The translations under genes and the position numbers were made by a program. 64,000 nucleotides of DNA from Emcibacteraceae bacterium. Lineage in GTDB: Bacteria > Pseudomonadota > Alphaproteobacteria > Sphingomonadales > Emcibacteraceae. Below the pieces are notes generated by a model, which was given only the letters and a program-made list of their open reading frames with translations, searched no databases and was not told the DNA's origin. Shown one piece after another: positions 17,851 through 25,409 of this stretch (position 1 is its first letter; every line of letters starts with the position of its first letter). The DNA lies in contig JAWKXO010000001.1 of the NCBI GenBank assembly GCA_041396985.1, positions 310,001 to 374,000 of the forward strand. The letters are read 5' to 3'.

Positions 17851-18711
17851 TTATTCCTCTAAATCTGCCCGGTAAACTGAGCCAGTCTGTGCCTCAACAA
17901 TATAAAGGCTATTATTCTGATAAATTAAACTGGTAATCCAAAGCCCTTCCGGCAGATCAATACGGGCCAGAATATCGCCAAAATGATTATAAATATAAGC
18001 ACGGCCTGTCTGGGCATGGGCCACTGCCAGATTACCATGAACATCAACGGCAAGACCGTCCGGCCCAAGCCCGCCTGACATCTGGATATGAGTGCCGACC
18101 ATTGGCCGGTCCGCTTCCGTATAATCGGCGAGAAACCGCCAGACCGCATTGGCGCGCGTTGCCGCAACATAAACCATTTTGCCGTCGCGGCTTAAGGCAA
18201 TACCATTGGGGTAAGGAACATTATTCAGTACATGATCAAGGCAGTTATCGTTTCTTAAACAATAAACATTGCCACTTGGGTCAGAAAGACTGGTTCGGCC
18301 ACTATCCGTGAACCAGACATCTCCGTTTTCAGCAATAGTCAGATCAGATAACCCCTTAAAATTAATGCTGGAAAGAAGTGCCGTGAATTTATCTTCGCCA
18401 TCATAGGCGATAAGGCCGTTTTTATAATCGGTCAGGATAAAACTGCCATCGGCTTTTTGCTTAATGGAATGGGGATGCCCGTCATAACTGTGATGAAGGG
18501 ACCAGTTGCCGTTATCATCAATTTTAAAAATCCGCCCGTAAGGAACATCAACTAGCCACAAATTACCTTGGGTGTCAAATTCCGGCCCTTCCAGAAATGA
18601 ATGTAGCGATTGTCCGGGTCTTGTCATCTTGACCCAATCATTGGGTTCCCCCTTATAATGAAGCTCTTCCGGCAATCTGGCCCACAGGGTTGCGGTGATT
18701 ATTTTTGTCAT
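17851..18711 (-). CDS. SMP-30/gluconolactonase-family protein
   Basis: 286 residues forming a predicted six-bladed beta-propeller of the SGL (SMP-30/gluconolactonase/LRE) family. Typical features are the early FLEGPEFDTQGNLWLVDVPYG with the metal-binding Glu, the PNGIALSRDGKMVYVA Asn site and GGLGPDGLAVDVHGNL with its Asp. Members hydrolyse lactones or act in catabolic clusters with unclear substrates. The start overlaps the CoA-transferase gene by 4 bases. A lactone intermediate in the pathway would fit, but this is inference. Confidence 0.82.
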   Translation of the reverse strand: MTKIITATLWARLPEELHYKGEPNDWVKMTRPGQSLHSFLEGPEFDTQGNLWLVDVPYGRIFKIDDNGNWSLHHSYDGHPHSIKQKADGSFILTDYKNGLIAYDGEDKFTALLSSINFKGLSDLTIAENGDVWFTDSGRTSLSDPSGNVYCLRNDNCLDHVLNNVPYPNGIALSRDGKMVYVAATRANAVWRFLADYTEADRPMVGTHIQMSGGLGPDGLAVDVHGNLAVAHAQTGRAYIYNHFGDILARIDLPEGLWITSLIYQNNSLYIVEAQTGSVYRADLEE

Positions 18712-19880
18712 AATATTACCCCATCATTTCTAAGCTGTTCTATTTCCCTGCCCGTAAGGCCAAGGCCTTTCAGGATTTCTTCTGTATGCTCCCCGACCGA
18801 CGGAGGCAGTGATGTAATAGCCGGGCCATTATCAAAACTATAAGCGGCAGTTGGCAAAATCGGCGGATATGTATCCCCTGGGCCTTGCGGACCTTTCTGA
18901 AAATAATTTTTAAGTTGCGGGTCTTCCACAGCTTCGGACAGGGTTCTGACTGTTTCAGCAGGCAGGCCCGCTTTATGAAAAAGTTCCTGCCAGGCTTCTG
19001 CCGTTTTATCAGTGAATATTTTTTCCAGTGCTTCCCTTATTTCGTCTGTCACCGCCCATAGGCTTTCCCAGTCATTGGGGGTTTTCAAATTTTTAGGCAC
19101 CTCATAGCCAAGCTCTTCCAACATGGCCCACATGCTCCTGTTCTGATCCGCCGTAAAAGCCCCGATCATCAGCTGACCATAGGATGTCTGATAGCATCCG
19201 ATCCCCGCTTCCTTATCCCGTTTTGTTTTTTTCGGATACTGCACCGCCGCGGCCTCCGGTGCCATTAATGTCATGGCCACTTCAAACATGGATGAACTGA
19301 TGTGGGTTCCTTCCCCCGTTTTATCGCGCCGATAAAGGGCGGCGGATATGGCAAAAGCTGCATTATAGCCCGCCGCATAATCAATAAAGGATAGCCCCGG
19401 TTTATGCCCGCCGGACTGATCAATAATACCGCTTGTTGCCTGAATGACATTATCATAAGCATTGACCTCTGCCCGCGGGCCGTCACTGCCATAACCGGAA
19501 AGCGAACAATAAATAAGACCGGGATTGATTTCCTTCAGATCATCATAGCCAAGCCCCAAACTATCCAAAGCACCAGTGCGATAATTTTCAACCAGAATGT
19601 CGGCACTTTTCACAAGTTCTTTTAAAAGTCTTCTTCCCGACTGATGCTTTAAATCAAGGGTAATGGCTTTCTTATTGGAGGCCTGAACCTGAAAATTAAG
19701 GCCCCGTAATGCCCTGTTCTGCGCCGGGTCAGGGCCACGCCCACGGGCGCAGTCCGGATTTTTTGGATCCTCTATCTTGATCACATCAGCACCCAGAAGC
19801 GCAAGCTGATAAGTCGCAAATGGTCCCGCCAGCACATGGGTCAGGTCGAGCACTTTTATATTTTCAAATGGCCTGTTCAT
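18708..19880 (-). CDS. CaiB/BaiF-family CoA transferase
   Basis: A type III CoA transferase of about 390 residues. The ATG at 19880 (MNRPFENIKVLDLTHVLAGP) is preferred; the longer frame from 19937 adds 19 residues unlike the family and would cover the presumed regulatory boxes. Conserved segments are AGPFATYQLALLGADVIKIE, VENYRTG, the active-site region SFIDYAAGYNAAFA with its Asp, and FVKKA-like helices. It moves CoA between carboxylic acids and so activates a pathway acid. It is the first gene of the coupled minus-strand catabolic operon and is divergent from the aminotransferase gene across about 96 bases with two palindromic boxes. Confidence 0.86.
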   Translation of the reverse strand: MNRPFENIKVLDLTHVLAGPFATYQLALLGADVIKIEDPKNPDCARGRGPDPAQNRALRGLNFQVQASNKKAITLDLKHQSGRRLLKELVKSADILVENYRTGALDSLGLGYDDLKEINPGLIYCSLSGYGSDGPRAEVNAYDNVIQATSGIIDQSGGHKPGLSFIDYAAGYNAAFAISAALYRRDKTGEGTHISSSMFEVAMTLMAPEAAAVQYPKKTKRDKEAGIGCYQTSYGQLMIGAFTADQNRSMWAMLEELGYEVPKNLKTPNDWESLWAVTDEIREALEKIFTDKTAEAWQELFHKAGLPAETVRTLSEAVEDPQLKNYFQKGPQGPGDTYPPILPTAAYSFDNGPAITSLPPSVGEHTEEILKGLGLTGREIEQLRNDGVIL

Positions 19881-19920
19881 GATTAACTTATATTCGCTAT
19901 TGTTTTTTATTTCAATATAT

Positions 19921-19955
19921 GTTTTATAATTAAACACATGTTTTGTATATAAAAC
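19921..19955. promoter_or_regulatory. Two tandem IclR-type palindromic boxes in a divergent promoter
   Basis: GTTTTGTATATAAAAC (19940-19955) is a near-perfect 16-bp palindrome and is the exact reverse complement of GTTTTATATACAAAAC found upstream of the IclR gene at 23022. A second, weaker copy, GTTTTATAATTAAAC, lies at 19921-19935. The two centres are about 20 bp, or two helical turns, apart. They lie between the divergent CaiB-type and aminotransferase genes, where a regulator could control both. Assignment to the local IclR protein is inference from the shared motif and its position. Confidence 0.65.
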
Positions 19956-19976
19956 TTTTTACTTCGGACCACAGAA

Positions 19977-21317
19977 ATGTCACATGTTCTACATAGAAAT
20001 ATAAGTATATCCGTTCCCATAGTCAAAAGCGCAGATGGCAATTATCTTATTGATGATACAGGGAAAAAATATCTTGATGCCAGTGGTGGGGCGGCCGTCT
20101 CCTGCCTTGGGCACACAAACAGCCGCGTTATTGAAGCGATAAAGACTCAGCTGGATAAAGTCTCTTTTGCCCATACCGGAGTCTTTTCTAATGAGCCGGC
20201 AGAGGCCCTTGCCACCTATTTAATTGAACATGCACCGGAAGGTTTTGGCAATGGCCGGGTAATGTTTCTTGGATCCGGTTCTGAAGCGATGGAAGCGGCC
20301 TTAAAACTTGCCAGACAATATCATCTTGAACGCGGTGATGAGAAGCGCAGCAAAATCATTGCCCGTGATAAATCCTATCACGGTAATACGCTTGGTGCCC
20401 TTGCCACCGGTGGCCACAAGCAGCGGCAAAAACCCTTTGACCCACTCTTGATTGATGTTGCCCATATTCCCCCCTGTTATGCCTATCGATACAAACATGA
20501 CAATGAAACGGATATTGAATTTGGTCTTAGGATAGCAAACACGCTCGAAGAGGAAATCCTGAAACAGGGCCCTGAAACGGTTGCGGCCTTTGTGGCAGAA
20601 CCGGTATCCGGCGCATCCCTTGGGGCGGAACCTGCCGTCCCCGGTTATTTTAAGCGGATCCGTGAAATATGTGACAAATACGGCGTTCTCTTCATCGCTG
20701 ATGAAGTGATGTGCGGCATGGGCAGGACCGGATATTTATTTGCCATGGAAGCCGAAGGTGCCTGCCCCGATATTATCACAATTGCCAAAGGACTTGGGGC
20801 AGGATATCAGCCGATTGCTGCCGTTATGGCCAATGAAAAAATTATCAATGCCATTCTGGAAGGCAGCGGCAACCTTTGGAACGGTCACACTTATATGAGC
20901 CACGCTATCGCCTGCGCCGGTGCCCTGGCCGTCCTTAAAGTGATCGAGGAGGATCAATTGCTTGGTGCCGTGAGGTTACAGGGCGAAAAACTGGGGTCCA
21001 TGCTGCGGGCCGAATTTCAAGATCATCCCAATATCGGTGACATTCGTGGCCGCGGGCTTTTCTGGGGGCTTGAAATTGTCAAAGACAAAAATACCAAAGA
21101 ACCCTTTCCGGCAGAGCTTAACCTGGCCGGAAAAATTAAAATGGATATTCTGGAAAATGGTATGCTCAGTTACCCGTCGCAGGGATGCGTCGATGGCAGA
21201 GCGGGCGATCATATTCTGCTTGCTCCGCCCTATACAGTCACGGATGAAGAACTAGATATCATTGTGGCCACCACAAAAAAATGTCTTCAAAATCAGCTTG
21301 ATAAGGTGACATCATGA
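19977..21317 (+). CDS. Class III (omega-type) aminotransferase
   Basis: 446 residues, PLP-dependent class III aminotransferase. The PLP lysine is Lys271 in TIAKGLGAGYQ, preceded by the LFIADEVMCGMGRTG Asp motif and GSGSEAMEAALKLARQYH. The family moves amino groups from omega- or beta-amino acids to 2-oxo acids. Its stop overlaps the start of a beta-keto acid cleavage enzyme gene by 4 bases, which suggests that it converts a beta-amino acid to the beta-keto acid that the next enzyme cleaves. The ribosome-binding site is weak. It is divergent from the CaiB-type gene and probably shares its operator. Confidence 0.87.
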   Translation: MSHVLHRNISISVPIVKSADGNYLIDDTGKKYLDASGGAAVSCLGHTNSRVIEAIKTQLDKVSFAHTGVFSNEPAEALATYLIEHAPEGFGNGRVMFLGSGSEAMEAALKLARQYHLERGDEKRSKIIARDKSYHGNTLGALATGGHKQRQKPFDPLLIDVAHIPPCYAYRYKHDNETDIEFGLRIANTLEEEILKQGPETVAAFVAEPVSGASLGAEPAVPGYFKRIREICDKYGVLFIADEVMCGMGRTGYLFAMEAEGACPDIITIAKGLGAGYQPIAAVMANEKIINAILEGSGNLWNGHTYMSHAIACAGALAVLKVIEEDQLLGAVRLQGEKLGSMLRAEFQDHPNIGDIRGRGLFWGLEIVKDKNTKEPFPAELNLAGKIKMDILENGMLSYPSQGCVDGRAGDHILLAPPYTVTDEELDIIVATTKKCLQNQLDKVTS

Positions 21318-22189
21318 CAAAAACCATTCTCACCTGTGCGGTGACCGGTAACCTGACCAGCCGGGATATGCATCCGAAATTGCCTGTTACACCAAAAGAA
21401 ATTGCCGAAGCGGCCCTTGACGCCGCGGCCGCAGGTGCAGCGATCGTGCATCTTCATGTACGGGACCCGAAAACCGGCAAAGGATCAATGGAATTTGCCC
21501 TTTATGATGAAATGGTCAGCCGAATTCGAGATAAAAATACTGATGTCATCCTTAACTTGACGACAGGCGAAGGCGGCCGCTTTGTCCCGTCCAGGGACAA
21601 CCCAAAAATTGCCGCGGAAAATTCAACTTTGTGCCGTCCGGAACTCCGGGTTTCACATATTGAAAAACTGAAACCGGAAATTTGCACGCTAGATCTTAAC
21701 ACCATGTGGTCGGGTCAGGCTGCCGTGATCAATACGCCGGAAAATCTTAAAATTATGGCTGAGCGCATTTATGCCGCCGGGGTAAAACCGGAAATCGAAA
21801 TATTCAACAGCAGTGATATGCATCTGCTTAATCATTTTATTGCCGAAGGGGTCATTAAATCCCCGGTAATGGTGCAAATGGTTATGGGAGTACGCTTTGG
21901 CATTGCCGCCAATTCAGAATCATTGCTTTATTTAAAATCGCAGCTTCCTGAAAATGCCGTCTGGGCCGCCTTTGGCATTGGCCGGATGGAATATCCGATG
22001 TTGGCACAGTCCTTTGTCGCCGGGGGTCATGTGCGTGTCGGTATGGAAGATAACCTCTATATTAAAAAAGGCGAGCTTTGCGAAGGAAATGCCCAGTTGG
22101 TTGAAAAAGCGGTACGCATTATTCATGATCTCGGCGGCGAAATTGCCGGAACTGACGAAACGAGGCAGATGCTTGGGCTTAAAAAATAA
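21314..22189 (+). CDS. Beta-keto acid cleavage enzyme (BKACE, DUF849 family)
   Basis: 291 residues with the family opening TCAVTGNLTSRDMHPKLPVT, the zinc ligands in IVHLHVRDP and INLTTG-like VILNLTTGEGG. Characterised BKACE enzymes condense a beta-keto acid with acetyl-CoA to give acetoacetate and a CoA ester, known for example in lysine fermentation (3-keto-5-aminohexanoate) and dehydrocarnitine breakdown. The TIM-barrel C-terminus WAAFGIGRMEYP and GGHVRVGMEDN is conserved. The gene is coupled to the aminotransferase by a 4-base overlap. It converges on the IclR gene, with 15 bases between the stops. Specific substrate unknown. Confidence 0.87.
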   Translation: MTKTILTCAVTGNLTSRDMHPKLPVTPKEIAEAALDAAAAGAAIVHLHVRDPKTGKGSMEFALYDEMVSRIRDKNTDVILNLTTGEGGRFVPSRDNPKIAAENSTLCRPELRVSHIEKLKPEICTLDLNTMWSGQAAVINTPENLKIMAERIYAAGVKPEIEIFNSSDMHLLNHFIAEGVIKSPVMVQMVMGVRFGIAANSESLLYLKSQLPENAVWAAFGIGRMEYPMLAQSFVAGGHVRVGMEDNLYIKKGELCEGNAQLVEKAVRIIHDLGGEIAGTDETRQMLGLKK

Positions 22190-22204
22190 CCGGAGAATTT
22201 AATG

Positions 22205-22996
22205 CTAACCTCTATGTCCGAGATTTTTAGAAATCTCACGCGCGGTATCCACCACCGCCGGAACATAGAAACTGTCCATTTTATCAAAGGAAAAGGCACT
22301 GTCCGGTGCAGATATGTCAATAACCGCAACCACCTTCCCTATTTCATTAAGGATGGGGGCGGTGATGGTCGATCCACCGCGCTGAACAAAACCGCGAGAT
22401 ATGACATACCCCTGTTCACGTGCGTCTTTGATCCGTTTAATAAGGTCATCCGTATTTTTCGGGGTGTGCGGGGTCAGGATTTTAAACTGATCCCCTTCAA
22501 AAAGTTTTCGGATCGACGTTTCAGAAAGATCCCCCAACAATATCCAGCCAAGCGGCGTGGCATAAATGGGCCTCCTGTCACCGGTTGTAATGTTGCTTAC
22601 GAAGGACGATCTCGATATAATATTATCAAGATAAAGAACCTCTTTACCATCACGGATAGCAAGATGACTGGAAACATCTGTCTGATCACGCAATTTTTCA
22701 AGATAAGGCTTGGCGAGCTTGATAATGTCCTGCCGATTGAGATAGGAAAAACCAAGATCAAGAACCCGAGGCCCCAGTTCATAAAGCTTATCCCCCTTAT
22801 CAGAGGAAAGATAACCGAGATAAGAAAGTGTATAGGTAATCCGGAATGCGGAAGACCTGGAAATTTCAAGTTTTTTACCGATCTCAGCAATGGTAAGTGG
22901 CTGATCAGCCTGCGCGATTACCTCAAGTACGCGAAGCCCTCGCGCCAGTCCCGGAACAAAATACCGGTCATGATTCTTATTTAGACTTTCTGACAT
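22205..22996 (-). CDS. IclR-family transcriptional regulator
   Basis: 263 residues from the ATG at 22996, which follows AGG by about 6 bases; a longer frame from 23059 would run through the operator-like palindrome and is unlikely. The N-terminal winged helix-turn-helix (VPGLARGLRVLEVIAQADQP, then EIGKKLEISRSSAFRITYTL) is followed by the IclR effector domain (ILNEIGKVVAVIDISAP, FVQRGGSTITAPI). IclR proteins control catabolic genes in response to pathway intermediates and often repress themselves. It lies within the catabolic region, divergent from the dioxygenase genes, with a palindrome in between. Confidence 0.88.
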   Translation of the reverse strand: MSESLNKNHDRYFVPGLARGLRVLEVIAQADQPLTIAEIGKKLEISRSSAFRITYTLSYLGYLSSDKGDKLYELGPRVLDLGFSYLNRQDIIKLAKPYLEKLRDQTDVSSHLAIRDGKEVLYLDNIISRSSFVSNITTGDRRPIYATPLGWILLGDLSETSIRKLFEGDQFKILTPHTPKNTDDLIKRIKDAREQGYVISRGFVQRGGSTITAPILNEIGKVVAVIDISAPDSAFSFDKMDSFYVPAVVDTAREISKNLGHRG

Positions 22997-23021
22997 ATTT
23001 AACCTAAAATTACGAACATTT

Positions 23022-23037
23022 GTTTTATATACAAAAC
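23022..23037. promoter_or_regulatory. IclR-type operator palindrome
   Basis: GTTTTATATACAAAAC, a 16-bp near-palindrome, lies 25 bases upstream of the IclR start on one side and 13 bases upstream of the dioxygenase alpha start on the other. The identical sequence on the opposite strand occurs at 19940-19955 in the other divergent promoter. Position and repetition suggest an autoregulatory operator that also controls the dioxygenase pair. The spacing to both genes could allow it to cover a promoter core. Confidence 0.68.
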
Positions 23038-23050
23038 TTAAGGATAAGGG

Positions 23051-23671
23051 ATGACACATTCCAAAGCAAAAATCAACCGCCTTACACCAACCAATGAAGA
23101 TACATTGGGCCCCTATTACCCGATATCGCTATGCGATAATGACAGTATGGATATGACCAAAATCCGCCGTGGTATTATTCTTGAGCCACGCGGTGAAAAA
23201 ATTATCATTGAAGGGTGCATAAAAGATATCAACGGCAATCTTGCAAATGGCTGCCTGCTTGAATTCTGGCAGGCCAATGCCGATGGCATATACCGTACGC
23301 CGCTTACAGAAACCCACCCTAAGCTTGATCCGTGGTTTAACGGTTATGCCCGTCACCGGACCAAAGACGGCAATTTCAGCTTAAAAACCATTCGCCCGGG
23401 AATTAACACCGATCTTGAACAGCCAAGAGCACCGAATATTACGCTGACGATATTTTCAGACGGGATTATGCGGATCGTCACGCAGCTGTTTTTTGATGGT
23501 GACCCGGCCAATGAAAGTGACCCGCTTCTGCTCTCCATTGATAAAAAGCTAAGGGAGCGTCTAATGATGAAACCGGCCGGAGAAACAGACGACGGCTTAA
23601 AAAAATATAAGATTGAAATCATCATGGCGGGTGACAATGAAACCCCGTTTTTTGATGACCTGCTGAGTTAG
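23051..23671 (+). CDS. Intradiol dioxygenase, protocatechuate 3,4-dioxygenase alpha-type subunit
   Basis: 206 residues of the intradiol ring-cleavage dioxygenase family. The N-terminus TPTNEDTLGPYYP and the core LLEFWQANADGIY, GYARHRTKDGNF match the alpha chain (PcaG-like). As in PcaG, the iron ligands are not conserved: the beta-chain HIH position reads NITLTIF here. AAGGATAAGGG precedes the ATG. It is 6 bases before the catalytic-type beta gene. In most clusters the beta gene (pcaH) precedes the alpha gene; the order is reversed here. No pcaB, pcaC or pcaD gene is nearby, so the ring substrate may not be protocatechuate. Confidence 0.78.
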   Translation: MTHSKAKINRLTPTNEDTLGPYYPISLCDNDSMDMTKIRRGIILEPRGEKIIIEGCIKDINGNLANGCLLEFWQANADGIYRTPLTETHPKLDPWFNGYARHRTKDGNFSLKTIRPGINTDLEQPRAPNITLTIFSDGIMRIVTQLFFDGDPANESDPLLLSIDKKLRERLMMKPAGETDDGLKKYKIEIIMAGDNETPFFDDLLS

Positions 23672-23677
23672 GAAATA

Positions 23678-24355
23678 ATGATGACCAGATACGGAAGACA
23701 AATTGAAATCGGCCCGACCGACAATACATCCAATGAGAGAACACCGAGAAACCGTCTCCACCTAATACCGGAGGAAGCCCGGGCCTCATTCGCGCCATAT
23801 GCCCCCTATAATTACGGGATTAATCCGGGCGAAGCGGACATGACCCGCCTTGCCCCCGGACGACCACGGGCAGAAGGTGAGCCTATAATAGTGATCGGCA
23901 AGGTTACCGATGAATTTGGACGGCCCATTAAAAATTCGCTGATCGAAATATGGAACGCCAATAAATATGGGCGCTATACCCATATTGAGGATCATTCAGG
24001 ACTGGCGCTTGACCCAAATTTTCTGGGTATTGGCCGAACCCTTACCGACCGGAATGGCAATTATGAATTCTGGACCATCCGGCCCGGCGCCTATCTGGCC
24101 CGCCCAGATATCAACCGCTGGCGGCCAAAACATATTCATATGTCGATCCGCGGCGGATCATCACGCCTGATCACCCAGATGTATTTCAAGGACGACCCTC
24201 ATAATGACAGTGACCCGATGCGTATACTGATGGGGGATAATTTTGATAAGAATATCGGAAAAGAATTTGAAACGCATTATGAGGATTTTGACTGCGGCTA
24301 TAGGTTTGATATTGTCATCGGCGGCAGAAACCCGACATTTTTTGAAGATATATAA
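23678..24355 (+). CDS. Intradiol dioxygenase, protocatechuate 3,4-dioxygenase beta-type subunit
   Basis: 225 residues with the ferric-iron ligands of intradiol dioxygenases: Tyr97 or Tyr100 in NKYGRYTH, Tyr139 in GAYLARP, and His152 and His154 in RPKHIHMSIRG. The family also shows the preceding EIWNANKYG and the following LITQMYFKDDPHNDSDP. This is the catalytic chain; together with the alpha-type protein it should cleave a catechol between its hydroxyls to a muconate-type diacid. It ends about 20 bases before the promoter of the next unit. Whether protocatechuate or another catechol is cleaved cannot be told from sequence. Confidence 0.82.
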   Translation: MMTRYGRQIEIGPTDNTSNERTPRNRLHLIPEEARASFAPYAPYNYGINPGEADMTRLAPGRPRAEGEPIIVIGKVTDEFGRPIKNSLIEIWNANKYGRYTHIEDHSGLALDPNFLGIGRTLTDRNGNYEFWTIRPGAYLARPDINRWRPKHIHMSIRGGSSRLITQMYFKDDPHNDSDPMRILMGDNFDKNIGKEFETHYEDFDCGYRFDIVIGGRNPTFFEDI

Positions 24356-24374
24356 TTGCATAATAATTAATATA

Positions 24375-24403
24375 TTGCTCAACAGTAAATTTTAAATTAT
24401 AAC
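24375..24403 (+). promoter_or_regulatory. Predicted sigma-70 promoter of the 2OG-oxygenase operon
   Basis: TTGCTC at 24375-24380 and TATAAC at 24398-24403 are separated by exactly 17 bases. The -10 matches the consensus at five of six positions; the -35 is weaker. Transcription would start near 24410, directly at the palindrome that follows. Seen by motif only. Confidence 0.45.
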
Positions 24404-24410
24404 TTCCCTT

Positions 24411-24425
24411 ATATGAGTCTCATAT
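24411..24425. promoter_or_regulatory. Palindromic operator candidate at the transcription start
   Basis: ATATGAGTCTCATAT is perfectly palindromic around one central base (7-bp arms). It lies about 8 bases after the predicted -10 element and 24 bases before the TTG start of the oxygenase gene, where a bound repressor would block initiation. The operon encodes its own XRE-cupin regulator, the obvious candidate ligand. Confidence 0.55.
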
Positions 24426-24449
24426 CATTTTAAGGGGAGTTTTTCATCG

Positions 24450-25409
24450 TTGGCCAACATAAAATCGGTAGATCAGGCAACAATTCCGATCATTGATATT
24501 GGTCCGCTAAGAGATGGTTCGGTCCCCAAAAATGTTGCAGCTGCCTTACATGCTGCCAGCCGGGACTTCGGGTTTATTTATATCAAAAATCACGGCATTC
24601 CTGAAAACTGTATATTAAAAGCGCGCGAGACGGCATATTCCTTTTTCCACAGCGATGAGACATTAAAATCATCCGTAAAAATAAGTGATCAGCACAGAGG
24701 ATGGATCAGCAGCGGCGGTGCAAAAATGGATGATGATCTGAAACCTGACTTGAAGGAAAGTTTCCTTTGGGGTTTTGAGGATGAAAATGGGATAATCCCT
24801 GAAGATCACCCCCTGCGCGGCAAAAATAAATGGCCAGCTTTTTTGCCGGAATTAAGACATTCGGCGATGGATTATTTTTTCCAAGCCCATGTTGTTGCCC
24901 ATTATCTTATGCAGGGATTTGCTCTTGGCCTTGATCTCGATAAAGACTTTTTCCTTAAAACCTCCGATTTGCCATTAAGCAGGGGTTCTTTTGTGTATTA
25001 TCCCGATCAGCCCCGGGAAATGGGTGATGATCAGTTCGGTGTTGGGCCACACACTGATTTTGGTGTGCTGACCGTTCTCTGTCAGGATGATGTAGGCGGA
25101 CTGGAGGTACAAAAAATTAATGGGGACTGGATTGAAGCGCCGCCCATTGAAGGAACCCTGATTGTCAATGTCGGTGATCTGCTTCATCGCTGGACCAACG
25201 GTCAATATAGATCAACACCCCATCGGGTTATTAACCGCTCGGGCCGGGAAAGGCTGTCACTGGTGCTGGCCTATGATCCCAACCCGGAAACCATCATTGA
25301 TGCGGTAGACATTTTTGGTAAAGCAAATGAGCCTGCCATCAGCTGCGGTGATTATCTGGCCTGGCGTTTCGATCGGGCCTTTTCATACAGGAAGAAAAAT
25401 GACGGATAG
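24450..25409 (+). CDS. 2-oxoglutarate/Fe(II) oxygenase, isopenicillin N synthase-like
   Basis: 319 residues from a TTG codon, chosen because AAGGGGAG lies 10 bases upstream and the protein then starts at the conserved IPIIDIGPLRDG. The DIOX_N region is followed by the 2OG-FeII_Oxy domain with the iron triad His201-x-Asp203 (GPHTDFG) and His258 (STPHRVINRSG), and Arg-x-Ser for 2-oxoglutarate binding in RERLS. Such enzymes hydroxylate, desaturate or dealkylate small molecules. It overlaps the regulator gene by 11 bases and starts the operon. Substrate unknown. Confidence 0.84.
   Translation: MANIKSVDQATIPIIDIGPLRDGSVPKNVAAALHAASRDFGFIYIKNHGIPENCILKARETAYSFFHSDETLKSSVKISDQHRGWISSGGAKMDDDLKPDLKESFLWGFEDENGIIPEDHPLRGKNKWPAFLPELRHSAMDYFFQAHVVAHYLMQGFALGLDLDKDFFLKTSDLPLSRGSFVYYPDQPREMGDDQFGVGPHTDFGVLTVLCQDDVGGLEVQKINGDWIEAPPIEGTLIVNVGDLLHRWTNGQYRSTPHRVINRSGRERLSLVLAYDPNPETIIDAVDIFGKANEPAISCGDYLAWRFDRAFSYRKKNDG

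Noticed and set aside
22202..22984. 260-codon plus-strand open frame opposite the IclR gene
   Set aside because: Its translation is basic and low in recognisable structure, while the minus strand encodes a complete IclR protein. It is an antisense shadow.
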